Positions 34,135 to 42,422 of a DNA stretch of 64,000 nt are shown in pieces. The DNA is from Planococcus lenghuensis (lineage in GTDB: Bacteria > Bacillota > Bacilli > Bacillales_A > Planococcaceae). The notes under the pieces are model-generated. The model saw nothing but the letters and a program-made list of their open reading frames with translations, ran no database searches and was not told the origin of the DNA. A program made the translations under genes and the position numbers. The DNA is taken from NCBI RefSeq assembly GCF_001999905.1, contig NZ_CP019640.1:2708001-2772000 (forward strand), read 5' to 3'. The stretch's first letter is position 1. Each line of letters starts with the position of its first letter.

Positions 34135-35040
34135 CTACAGGATAACCAATAAAACCGGAATAGTGATAACACTCACGACCGTACTGACGAACATCGCACT
34201 TGAAACCATGTCCGGATTCATCCCGAATTTGATAGCCAGTAAAGTCGTTGTCGCAGCGGTTGGCGTGGCAGCGGCGACGAGCAGCACCTTCGATTCGAGC
34301 GCATCAGCTGGATAGATGACAAGCAGCAACAAAAACGCCAACACAGGGAAAGCGACCAGTTTGAACAACGTCGCCGTCCCGATAAACCGGATGACGCTCT
34401 TCAGCTGAATTGACGCAAGCGTAATACCAAGAAGCATCAGCATCAGCGGGATTGCGGCTTGCCCCAAAAGTCCGGTCGCATTTTCAATAGCTCCCGGCAC
34501 CGGAATGGCGAAGATTTTCAATCCCAACGCAAGCAGGATGGCAATGAACCCCGGCATCCGCACAACTGTCAGAAGAATCGCCTTCTTCAGCATCTCACTA
34601 TGATTCGACGCATAATACACACCTGCCGAATTCATTAATAGCGATTGCATGACCAAATAGATGATGCCGATCGCCACTCCTTCTTCCCCGAAGGCGAAAA
34701 GAATAATCGGCAGTCCGTAATTCCCGGCATTCGGAAAGCCGCTCGCCAGCATCAATGTATTTTGATACGCCTGATCCCAACCGAGAAGTTTCCCGGCCAC
34801 AAAAATAAATAGGGCAAATAACAGGAACAAGGCAAAGGCAAATAGGACGATTCGCCCCAAATCTGCCAGATCCATCTCTGAAGTCGAAACAGAGTAAAAG
34901 AAAAGTGCGGGACTGAAGACATAAATCGCAAGATTAGACACCGACTTCGAGTCCACAGGCAAGTACTTGCCCACGATAAAACCGACACCTAAAATCAGGA
35001 ACACCGGCAAAACAACATTTAAAATTTCTGCAATGACCAC
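34135..35040 (-). CDS. AEC (auxin efflux carrier) family transporter
   Basis: A 301-residue membrane protein with ten predicted helices in two repeats of five, the layout of AEC/YwkB-type permeases. Recognisable blocks are LPVFLILGVGFIVGK at the start, NAGNYGLPIILFAFG in helix 4 and PLMLMLLGITLA in the second half. Bacterial members carry malate, malonate or amino acids or their exporters; the substrate cannot be told. The start is GTG at 35040 with GGATG upstream at eight bases. It is a single gene. The 2HCT transporter elsewhere in the window is unrelated in fold family. Confidence 0.9.
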   Translation of the reverse strand: MVIAEILNVVLPVFLILGVGFIVGKYLPVDSKSVSNLAIYVFSPALFFYSVSTSEMDLADLGRIVLFAFALFLLFALFIFVAGKLLGWDQAYQNTLMLASGFPNAGNYGLPIILFAFGEEGVAIGIIYLVMQSLLMNSAGVYYASNHSEMLKKAILLTVVRMPGFIAILLALGLKIFAIPVPGAIENATGLLGQAAIPLMLMLLGITLASIQLKSVIRFIGTATLFKLVAFPVLAFLLLLVIYPADALESKVLLVAAATPTAATTTLLAIKFGMNPDMVSSAMFVSTVVSVITIPVLLVIL

Positions 35041-35197
35041 AAGTTTTCACATCCAATAAAAGTACAGGGAAATTCTCCGTTTCCCTATATCTATCCATTT
35101 TACGGAAAGCTTACTGAAAAAACCAGCTAACTTTACAGGAAGCTCTTCTTTCCATCCATAAGTTCTATTTAGTTACGGCCACCTCTTTCATCCAATA

Positions 35198-35258
35198 AAC
35201 ATACGAAAGCCACCCTCAAAATCAATTGATTTCATGGAAGGTGGCTGCTTTTCTACTA
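35198..35258 (+). repeat. Terminator-like dispersed repeat, copy C
   Basis: CCAATAAACATACG-AAAGCCACC, the loop CTCAAAATCAATTGATTTC and then GGTGGCTGCTTTTCTA match copies A and B. Here no plus-strand gene precedes it; it lies upstream of the minus-strand AEC gene. This shows that the unit spreads as an element rather than serving one operon. Confidence 0.78.
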
Positions 35259-35321
35259 TAAATTGCAGTTCAGTTTTCAATACAGAAACGAAATGAATCA
35301 TACCAGTCTATTGAAGCAAGT

Positions 35322-35424
35322 GAAAGGTGGCGACTCCGGCGGGAACAGTACAAGCTGAAGACCCTGGACTGAGCAAACGCGAAGGAAGCGGCTGAAGCTG
35401 TACCCGCGGAAAGCGTCCACCTTC
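35322..35424. repeat. Bacillales-type interspersed palindromic repeat
   Basis: About 100 bases with imperfect inverted ends: GAAAGGTGGCGACTCCGGCG at the left and CCGCGGAAAGCGTCCACCTT at the right, with CAAGCTGAAG and GGCTGAAGCTGTAC inside. I recall closely similar repeats scattered in many Bacillus-group genomes between genes. It is non-coding and can fold into a long hairpin. The rest of 35041-35464 apart from this and copy C holds nothing recognised. Confidence 0.65.
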
Positions 35425-35464
35425 AACTGCTCCGATAGAACAATAATGAACTTATAGCAAAACC

Positions 35465-35902
35465 CTACATATACAAATTCACCAGTAACCCCTTAATCTC
35501 CCCGACAAGCCGCAATGTCTCCACACCATCCGACTCGCTTGCCAGCACCTCATCCTGCAGCTCGATCAGCTTTTGATCAACGGTTTCGATGACTTGATGC
35601 TTCCGCATGCCACCGTTGTAACCAAAGCTTTGTTTCTCACTCAGCTGCAGCCCGTAATTCACCGATTCCCCGATGAACTGCTTCAGCACCTGCTTATAAG
35701 CCATCAGATTTTCAAGGGTCCGCTGCTTGGCGAGTTTTTCCCCTCGGGCATCCACTTGCGTCATTAATTGCGTTAACGACTCGAATTGCAGTTTCGCCTG
35801 CGATTCCTTCATGGCACTAGCGAATAAATCAGCCGGTTTACTGCCGGCTGTACCTCTATGTATCCGTTCGTTCTGGAAATTCTGCTGGCCCTCAATACGC
35901 AA
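35465..35902 (-). CDS. yaaR: YaaR-family (DUF327) protein
   Basis: A 145-residue DUF327 protein. The C-terminal region (LENLMAYKQVLKQFIGESVNYGLQLSEKQS...HQVIETVDQKLIELQDEVLASE) is the family signature; the function is unknown. Helical content is high and no membrane segment is seen. The TTG at 35902 is preferred because GAGGTG lies six bases upstream; a GTG at 35911 overlaps that site. It follows the SwrB-like gene by 15 bases and is the last gene of the long flagellar operon, which hints at a flagellar role. Confidence 0.85.
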   Translation of the reverse strand: MRIEGQQNFQNERIHRGTAGSKPADLFASAMKESQAKLQFESLTQLMTQVDARGEKLAKQRTLENLMAYKQVLKQFIGESVNYGLQLSEKQSFGYNGGMRKHQVIETVDQKLIELQDEVLASESDGVETLRLVGEIKGLLVNLYM

Positions 35903-35917
35903 AGCGCCCACCTCACC

Positions 35918-36370
35918 CTACTTCTGATAGCTTCGTTTCCTGTTCAGCATGTTCACGATCAATTCCGTTTTGCCCAATTCCAGTCGCAGCACTTTCGCAA
36001 TCTGCTCCGGTGAAAAGCCTTGCTTATGCAGGGTTTCCACTTTTTTATTGTCTTCAAAGCCAGCATCCAAACTGGCTATATCTTCATCAACAACCGGAGC
36101 ATCATTCGGCTGAGAGCCCAGTTTCTCTTCCAATTCCAGCAACCGCTCATTAAATTGCGCCTCTTTATTTTCAATATGTACAAGAAATTCCTTGTACAGC
36201 TCTTCGTTTTTCTCTTCAATGTCTGCTGTGAACATTTCCAAATTCCGATAAATATCAGCTGTCTCAGAATCGAACCGGCTCTTCTGCTGCTTCAATTGAT
36301 TCAGCAGGACAAACGATCTAATATTCACCAGTATAGCGAGTACAAATAACCCGATTAACACCCATTCCAT
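35918..36370 (-). CDS. SwrB/YlxL-like membrane-anchored protein (DUF6115)
   Basis: A 150-residue protein. Residues 2-20 form a single N-terminal membrane anchor. A coiled coil rich in Glu and Lys follows (about 25-85). The C-terminus (VETLHKQGFSPEQIAKVLRLELGKTELIVNMLNRKR) resembles a helix-turn-helix. The size, topology and place directly after sigD match SwrB (YlxL) of B. subtilis, which promotes assembly of the export apparatus and raises sigma-D activity. Sequence similarity over the whole length cannot be measured here. It is separated from sigD by about 100 bases carrying the 36407-36452 repeats. Confidence 0.8.
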   Translation of the reverse strand: MEWVLIGLFVLAILVNIRSFVLLNQLKQQKSRFDSETADIYRNLEMFTADIEEKNEELYKEFLVHIENKEAQFNERLLELEEKLGSQPNDAPVVDEDIASLDAGFEDNKKVETLHKQGFSPEQIAKVLRLELGKTELIVNMLNRKRSYQK

Positions 36371-36406
36371 CCGTCAACACCTTGACCTTCATTAAATTGT
36401 GTCTGA

Positions 36407-36452
36407 CACAGAGACAACAAAAATTCCGAATCCTCTCTGACACAGGGACACC
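36407..36452. repeat. GACACAGGGACA repeats, locus 4 (direct pair between sigD and the SwrB-like gene)
   Basis: GACACAGAGACA (36407-36418, one mismatch) and exact GACACAGGGACA (36441-36452) are direct repeats, each preceded by TCT and followed by an AACAA tract. They interrupt an otherwise tightly packed operon. Confidence 0.8.
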
Positions 36453-36467
36453 AACAACTTCCTCTCC

Positions 36468-37247
36468 TCAATATGCCTCGTTCACCGACAGCACGGCCGC
36501 CTGCAGCCGCAGTATCGCTTTTGAATGCAGCTGTGAAATGCGGGATACGCTGACACCGAGCACTTCAGCGATTTCGGTCAGTTTCAGTTCTTCGTAATAG
36601 CTAAGCGCGATAACGATCCGTTCTTTTTCCGGCAGCCGCTCGATCGCCCGCATCAGTGCTTCTTTGATCAATTGCTCGGACAGGTGATGTTCCGGCGATC
36701 CTTCTTTCCCGCTCTGGATCAATTGATGCTTTCCTGTCGATTCGGAATCGTCGTTCACGGCTTCGTCGATGGAGATCATCGCCGACAACGCCGCTTCCGA
36801 CACCGTCTTATTCAGCTCTTTCACCGTGATGCCCAAATACATGCTGACTTCCGCATCGGTCACCGACTGGTTGTTCTGCTGTTCGAGTAACGCATACGCC
36901 TGCTCAATTTTTTTGACCTTATCACGCACCGAACGGGGCAGCCAGTCGCTGTGCCGCAACCCATCAATGATGGCGCCTTTGATCCGCCAGGAGGCATACG
37001 TCTCGAATTTCAGGCCGCGTTCAATATCGAATTTATCAAACGCATCGAGTAACCCCTCATACGCCAGGCTGCGGACGTCATCTTTGTCGACCGTTTTCGG
37101 TAAATTGATCATAAAGCGCTGAATGACGTAGTCGACCAATGGCAGGTAGCGCTCGACTAAGTCATTCCCTGCATCGGGATCCCGATGCTGCTGCCAGCCT
37201 TCCCAGCTGACCAGCTCTTCTTTTGATGCTTTGCTGCTCATTGTCAT
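36468..37247 (-). CDS. sigD: Flagellar sigma factor sigma D (FliA/WhiG family)
   Basis: A 259-residue sigma-28-type factor that directs transcription of late flagellar genes. Region 2 spans YLPLVDYVIQRFMINLP to ETYASWRIKGAIIDGLRHSDWLPRSVR. Region 3 is around KKIEQAYALLEQ. Region 4 ends with the helix-turn-helix LTEIAEVLGVSVSRISQLHSKAI. Length is normal (about 250). The ATG at 37247 is preferred, with GGTGGTG six bases upstream; GTG codons at 37262 and 37259 are alternatives. Its anti-sigma factor gene (flgM, 61731) and a consensus target promoter (62494-62520) lie in the same window. Confidence 0.95.
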   Translation of the reverse strand: MTMSSKASKEELVSWEGWQQHRDPDAGNDLVERYLPLVDYVIQRFMINLPKTVDKDDVRSLAYEGLLDAFDKFDIERGLKFETYASWRIKGAIIDGLRHSDWLPRSVRDKVKKIEQAYALLEQQNNQSVTDAEVSMYLGITVKELNKTVSEAALSAMISIDEAVNDDSESTGKHQLIQSGKEGSPEHHLSEQLIKEALMRAIERLPEKERIVIALSYYEELKLTEIAEVLGVSVSRISQLHSKAILRLQAAVLSVNEAY

Positions 37248-37282
37248 CTGTTTCACCACCACGTCTAAGATCCACCGGCCTG

Positions 37283-38140
37283 TTACTTGAAGAGCATTTT
37301 CAATAAAAAGCCTTTGAGCCCCAATTTATATGGAACCGGAAGCTGCAGGTATTCCCCCGTAATGCGGTGAATCGCCTGTGAGGCATCGCAATGCGGGTAT
37401 GCCAAGAGAAACGGGCTTTGTTTTTTCACGGCACTCGGCACATTGCCGTCGCTTGGGATGCATCCCAGTGCCCCCAATTTCTTTTCAAGGAATTGCTCGG
37501 TCACCCGCTGGAAATTCGCAATCGTGTCATGGCCTTCTTTATCGTTCGTACACTGGTTCACCACGAGCTTCAAGTGAACATTCGGATCTTTGGCATGCAC
37601 CATTTTCACAATCGAGTACGCATCCGTAATTGATGTCGGCTCCGGCGTTGTCACAAGAACAACATCATCCGCCGCCAGAATGAACCGGAGATTTTCATAC
37701 GAAAGCCCGGCGCCCGTATCAAGCAGAATATAATCGACGACGCCCTGCAGCACGCTTAATTCTTTGAAGAATTTATCCATCCGCTGTTCATCGAGCCGGA
37801 ACAATTCGTTGAAACCGGAACCGCCTGAGATGAACAGCAGCCCCTCCGGCCCTTCCTCGATGATGTCCCAGACGCTTAAATCCTTCTCAAGCATCGTCGC
37901 AATCGTTTCTTTCGGGGACCTGCCGAGCAGCACATCCACATTCGCGAACCCTAAATCCCCATCGAACAGCAGCACTTTCTTGTTCTGCCGGATGAGGCCC
38001 AGCGCGAAGTTCAAGGTGAAGTTCGACTTGCCGACACCGCCTTTGCCGCTTGTCACCGCGATGGTCCGCGTCTGCCGGCGCTCTTTTTTGCTTTTCTTCT
38101 GCATGACACGTTCGCGCAATTGATTCGCTTGATCAACCAT
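37283..38140 (-). CDS. flhG: FlhG (MinD-like ATPase)
   Basis: A 285-residue MinD/ParA-type ATPase that, with FlhF, sets flagellar number and position. The deviant Walker A SGKGGVGKSN is at 31-40, and the N-terminal DQANQLR (3-9) is the motif that stimulates the FlhF GTPase. LLDTGAGLS and the C-terminal amphipathic stretch (YKLGLKGFLLKMLF) for membrane contact are present. It overlaps flhF by eight bases and is followed after 35 bases by sigD. In B. subtilis five chemotaxis genes would stand between flhG and sigD; none is here. Confidence 0.95.
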   Translation of the reverse strand: MVDQANQLRERVMQKKSKKERRQTRTIAVTSGKGGVGKSNFTLNFALGLIRQNKKVLLFDGDLGFANVDVLLGRSPKETIATMLEKDLSVWDIIEEGPEGLLFISGGSGFNELFRLDEQRMDKFFKELSVLQGVVDYILLDTGAGLSYENLRFILAADDVVLVTTPEPTSITDAYSIVKMVHAKDPNVHLKLVVNQCTNDKEGHDTIANFQRVTEQFLEKKLGALGCIPSDGNVPSAVKKQSPFLLAYPHCDASQAIHRITGEYLQLPVPYKLGLKGFLLKMLFK

Positions 38141-39254
38141 GGTTATCTTCCCCTACTATAAAATCTGCAATCAATTCGGGCGTGGCTTTCAAAATATCGT
38201 CCGGAACGTTTTGACCGGTCGTAATATAACGGATCGGAATGGAATAATGGACAAGCAGATTCAAAATCGCCCCCGCGGAACTCGTTTCATCTTTTTTGGT
38301 CAAAATCAGTTCATCAATCCCGATCGTCTTGAAATTCGCCAGGATTCGCTTCATGTCTTCATATTTAGAAGCAAGGCTCAGCACCAGGTTGATCTGGATG
38401 CGCCCTTTGCCGGCAAGCAACCCTTCCAAATCATCGATATAATTTTTTTGCTGATAGTTCCGGCCGGCTGTGTCCATCAAGATGATGTCGCAATCGCTCA
38501 GCGCGTTCAGCGCGTGAGAGAGATCATTCGGTGACTCCACCACTTCAATCGGCATGTTCAGGATGGACGCATATGTCTTCAATTGCTCGACAGCCGCGAT
38601 CCGGTACGTATCGGATGTGATCAAGCCGACCCGCTTGTCCTCTTTTAGCATATAGTCGGCCGCGATTTTCGCGATCGTCGTCGTCTTTCCGACGCCGGTC
38701 GGACCGATAAAGCAGACGATGTCCGGGTCTTTCACAGCGGGCTGCTTTTGATGAGCAGTCACGAGCCGGATGATTTCTTCCCGCGCCAGCTGCTTCACTT
38801 GCCGTTCGGTACCATCTCCCCGCTCGTTCAGCGTCAACATCAGCCTGGAATACAATTCCGACTGGATTTCCGCCGTGACTTCTTCCTGATTCAAGTGTTT
38901 ATTCAACGCTTTTAAAGACGCCGGCATCCGGTCTTCATCAATGACCTGCAGCATGAATTGCTTGATGTGTTTCAACTCATCGAGCAATTCGGTACTCGAC
39001 ACGTTCGCCTGCGGAACCGGAGCCGCTTGTTCCGCCGCCTGACGCGGTTCCGGCCGCTGAACCGGTTCGGGCTTTTTCCGGGACGGCGCTTCAACCGCCG
39101 CTGTCACTTCCAGCCGTTCTTTTTGGAATAAACCCAAAAATCCGCCGGTCTTGATTTTTTTCGTATTTAAAATGAGTGCATCGGTTCCGAGATCCCGTTT
39201 GATCAGCGGGATCGCTTCCGTGGTATTTTTGACGATGTAAGTTTTTAGTCTCAT
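38133..39254 (-). CDS. flhF: FlhF (SRP-type GTPase)
   Basis: A 373-residue flagellar GTPase. The N-terminal basic domain (about 1-60) is followed by a Pro/Glu-rich linker (60-85), a helical N domain, and the G domain with GPTGVGKTTT (184-193), SDTYRIAAVEQLKTYA and DTAGRN. It recruits early flagellar parts to the assembly site. It starts four bases inside the flhA end (ATGA) and overlaps flhG, so translation is coupled. Length is typical. Confidence 0.95.
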   Translation of the reverse strand: MRLKTYIVKNTTEAIPLIKRDLGTDALILNTKKIKTGGFLGLFQKERLEVTAAVEAPSRKKPEPVQRPEPRQAAEQAAPVPQANVSSTELLDELKHIKQFMLQVIDEDRMPASLKALNKHLNQEEVTAEIQSELYSRLMLTLNERGDGTERQVKQLAREEIIRLVTAHQKQPAVKDPDIVCFIGPTGVGKTTTIAKIAADYMLKEDKRVGLITSDTYRIAAVEQLKTYASILNMPIEVVESPNDLSHALNALSDCDIILMDTAGRNYQQKNYIDDLEGLLAGKGRIQINLVLSLASKYEDMKRILANFKTIGIDELILTKKDETSSAGAILNLLVHYSIPIRYITTGQNVPDDILKATPELIADFIVGEDNHG

Positions 39255-41311
39255 GATACGCTAACCGCTTCCGTTGAAAGATTGATGACGCCTACACTCT
39301 GGATTTCAATATCCGATTCCAATTCGTTATAGGACAGAACCGGCAGATCGGGCGCAAAGCGTTCGATAAACTGCCGCATATACAGCCGGATGGACGGGGA
39401 TGTCAGCAGGATCGGCTGGATGCCGGTCTGCTGTAGCTGCGTCGCCTGCTGTGAAATGCTTTCGAACACTTTCTGGGACGTTTCCGGATCCATCGATAAA
39501 TAATTGCCCTGCTCGGTGCGATGGATGGAATCCATGAATTTCTTCTCAAGACCCGCTCCGGCCGTCAGCACCTGAAGTGTGCCGCCCGGATTCACATATT
39601 GCAAAGTGAGCTGACGTGACAGCGCCTGTCGCACATACTCCGTCAGCAACTCGCTGTCTTTCGTATGGCCGGCATAATCCGCCAAGGTTTCCAGGATCAT
39701 CAGCAAATTGCGGATCGACACTTTTTCCTGCAGCAGCTTCATGAGCACTTTCTGCACTTCACCGATCGTCATCATGTGTGGAATCAATTCTTCCACGACA
39801 GCCGGCGCCGTTTCCCGCACATTGTCAATCAGTGATTTCACTTCCTGGCGGCCGACCAATTCATGCGCATGCCGTTTGATGACTTCTGTCAGATGCGTCG
39901 ACACGACCGACGGCGGATCGATGATAGCATAACCCGCCATTTCCGCTTCTTCTTTCATGTCTTCGGTGACCCACAGCGCCGGCATGCCGAACGCCGGTTC
40001 ATGCGTCGCGATTCCTTCAATGCTGTCGTCATCCACTCCGCCGCTCATCGCCAAGTAACGGTCGAGCATGATGTCACCCGATGCGACCTTATTGCCTTTG
40101 ATCTTGATGACGTATTCACTCGGGCCAAGCTGGATGTTATCGCGGATGCGGATGACCGGAACGATGATGCCGAGTTCCATCGCGCATTGCCGGCGGATCA
40201 TGATAACCCGGTCGAGCAGATCACCGCCTTGGTTTTTATCGGCGATCGGGATGAGGCCGTAACCGAATTCGAACTCGATTGCGTCGAGATGAAGCAGGTC
40301 CGTGATGCTTTCCGGCTTCTTCATCGCTTCGAGCGCTTTATCATCGTCCGTCGCTTCTTTTTCTTCTTCTTCCAAATCATTTAAAGCCCCTTGCATCTTA
40401 AAGGCACCGAATGCGATCAGGCCGGCGACCGGCAAAATCAACATAGGATTGATCGGCGTCAGGAACGCAATCAGGATCAAGGTTCCGGACACGACATAAA
40501 GCATTTTCGGATAAGCGAATAATTGCTTTGTAATATCCGAGCCCAGATTCCCGTCGGACACTGCCCGCGTGACCACAATTCCCATCGCTGTCGAAATGAG
40601 CAATGCCGGAATCTGGCTGACCAGTCCGTCCCCGATCGACAGGAGTGTGAATAATTCGGCCGCTTCCCCGATCGGCATGCCATGTACGACCACACCGATG
40701 ATGAGGCCACCGATAATATTGATGATGGTGATAATGATTCCGGCGATGGCATCGCCCTTGACGAATTTGCTCGCTCCGTCCATCGCCCCGTAGAAGTCGG
40801 CTTCCTGACCGATTTTCTCGCGGCTTTTCTTCGCTTCCTGGTCGGAAATCATGCCGGCGCCCAAATCTGCATCAATGCTCATTTGCTTGCCGGGCATGGA
40901 ATCGAGCGTGAACCGGGCGGCAACCTCCGCCACACGCTCCGAGCCCTTCGTGATGACCAGAAACTGAATGATGACGAGAATCAGGAACACCAGAATCCCG
41001 ATGATGACTTCACCGCCGACAACAAACGAACCGAATGTTTCGATGACTTCCCCGCCTGTCTGGTTCGACAGAATGGAACGGGTGGTGGATACGTTGAGCG
41101 CGAGGCGGAACAACGTGGTTAATAGGATCAATGAAGGAAAAATTGAAAATTGCAGGGCTTCTCGTGTGTTCATCGCCACGAGGATAATCGTCAAAGCGAT
41201 ACTTAAATTGGCGATGATCAAGAAATCCAGTAACAGTGGCGGAAGCGGAATCACCATCATGATGACAATCATGATCACTGATAATAAGACAGCATAGTCT
41301 CTCGTTTTCAA
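39251..41311 (-). CDS. flhA: FlhA, export gate protein
   Basis: A 686-residue core protein of the flagellar type III export gate. Residues 1-310 hold eight membrane helices (PLPPLLLDFLIIANLSIALTII and on) with the conserved FHIPEP-like region DADLGAGMISDQEAKKSRE. A long cytoplasmic domain (about 330-686) docks chaperone-substrate complexes. It starts with TTG at 41311; AAGGAG is eight bases upstream. It is separated by 22 bases from flhB and overlaps flhF by four. Confidence 0.96.
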   Translation of the reverse strand: MKTRDYAVLLSVIMIVIMMVIPLPPLLLDFLIIANLSIALTIILVAMNTREALQFSIFPSLILLTTLFRLALNVSTTRSILSNQTGGEVIETFGSFVVGGEVIIGILVFLILVIIQFLVITKGSERVAEVAARFTLDSMPGKQMSIDADLGAGMISDQEAKKSREKIGQEADFYGAMDGASKFVKGDAIAGIIITIINIIGGLIIGVVVHGMPIGEAAELFTLLSIGDGLVSQIPALLISTAMGIVVTRAVSDGNLGSDITKQLFAYPKMLYVVSGTLILIAFLTPINPMLILPVAGLIAFGAFKMQGALNDLEEEEKEATDDDKALEAMKKPESITDLLHLDAIEFEFGYGLIPIADKNQGGDLLDRVIMIRRQCAMELGIIVPVIRIRDNIQLGPSEYVIKIKGNKVASGDIMLDRYLAMSGGVDDDSIEGIATHEPAFGMPALWVTEDMKEEAEMAGYAIIDPPSVVSTHLTEVIKRHAHELVGRQEVKSLIDNVRETAPAVVEELIPHMMTIGEVQKVLMKLLQEKVSIRNLLMILETLADYAGHTKDSELLTEYVRQALSRQLTLQYVNPGGTLQVLTAGAGLEKKFMDSIHRTEQGNYLSMDPETSQKVFESISQQATQLQQTGIQPILLTSPSIRLYMRQFIERFAPDLPVLSYNELESDIEIQSVGVINLSTEAVSVS

Positions 41312-41333
41312 ACGGGCAGCTCCTTCCGGTCGG

Positions 41334-42422
41334 TTATCCGATCTTCCCTTTTAGTCTGTATATGTATGCCAACACTTCAGCGACGGCGATAAATAAATCC
41401 TCCGGCACTGAATCGCCCACTTCCACTTGCTGATACAAAGCGCGGGCGAGCGGTCTGTTTTCCATCATGACAATGCCGAGTTCTTTCGCTTTTTCTTTTA
41501 TTTTCAGCGCGAGGTGGTCTTTCCCCATCGCGATGACAATCGGCGCTTCCATCGTTTCCGCATCATACTGGATGGCGATGGCGTAATGCGTCGGGTTCGT
41601 GATGAGTACGTCGGCTTTCGGCAGATCCTGGATCATCCGGTTCATGCTCATTTGCCGCTGGCGTTCCTTGATCTTCGACTTGATCAAGGGGTCCCCTTCA
41701 GCCTTTTTAAACTCGTCCTTAATATCCTGTTTGGACATCCGGATGTTTTTTTCGAACTCGTATTTCTGGTACAGGTAATCCAGGACAGCTAAACCCATCA
41801 ATAAGAGTGATGCAGCCAGCCCCATTTTCAAAACGAGTGATCCGATAAACGATAAGGATTCCCCGATGCTCTTCTGGGACAATAAAAACAGTTCGCTTTT
41901 TTCCAGCCATAGCACAAGAAATGCGGCTGTGCCGATAATCGCGATTTTCAGCAACGATTTGGCCAGTTCAACAAGCGCCCGAACGGAAAAAATCCGTTTC
42001 GCTCCCTGTACGGGATCCAGCCGGTCCAACTTCATTTTTAACGGTTCGGCTGTAAACAAGACACCGATCTGTACGTAATTGCCGGCAATGCCGAGAATGA
42101 GCGCAATAACCAAAATCGGGGCCATCATAACAAAGGCATAGACGGTCATTTGTTCAAACAACGTCTGGATTGACGCTTCGGTCAGCTCCCAGCTGATGTA
42201 CTGACTGAAATGGATGCGGAAAACGGTCAGCAGCCGATCCAGCATCCAGCCGCCTGCAAAATACAACAGCAGAATGCCGCCGAACATGATCAGCGCGGCC
42301 GGGATTTCTGCACTTTTGGCAACTTGCCCTTTGCGTTTTGACTCCTGGCGTTTTTGCGGGGTCGCCTTTTCCGTCTTTTCGCCGGCAAAAAATTGCAAGT
42401 CGAGCGGATAGCGTTTATTCAC
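41334..42422 (-). CDS. flhB: FlhB, export switch protein
   Basis: A 362-residue gate protein. Four membrane helices occupy about 30-215. The cytoplasmic domain contains the self-cleavage site Asn-Pro-Thr-His in LITNPTHYAIAIQYD, which switches export from hook to filament substrates. The N-terminal LDLQFFAGEKTEKATPQKRQESK is typical. The start is GTG at 42422, overlapping the fliR end by eight bases. Confidence 0.96.
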   Translation of the reverse strand: MNKRYPLDLQFFAGEKTEKATPQKRQESKRKGQVAKSAEIPAALIMFGGILLLYFAGGWMLDRLLTVFRIHFSQYISWELTEASIQTLFEQMTVYAFVMMAPILVIALILGIAGNYVQIGVLFTAEPLKMKLDRLDPVQGAKRIFSVRALVELAKSLLKIAIIGTAAFLVLWLEKSELFLLSQKSIGESLSFIGSLVLKMGLAASLLLMGLAVLDYLYQKYEFEKNIRMSKQDIKDEFKKAEGDPLIKSKIKERQRQMSMNRMIQDLPKADVLITNPTHYAIAIQYDAETMEAPIVIAMGKDHLALKIKEKAKELGIVMMENRPLARALYQQVEVGDSVPEDLFIAVAEVLAYIYRLKGKIG

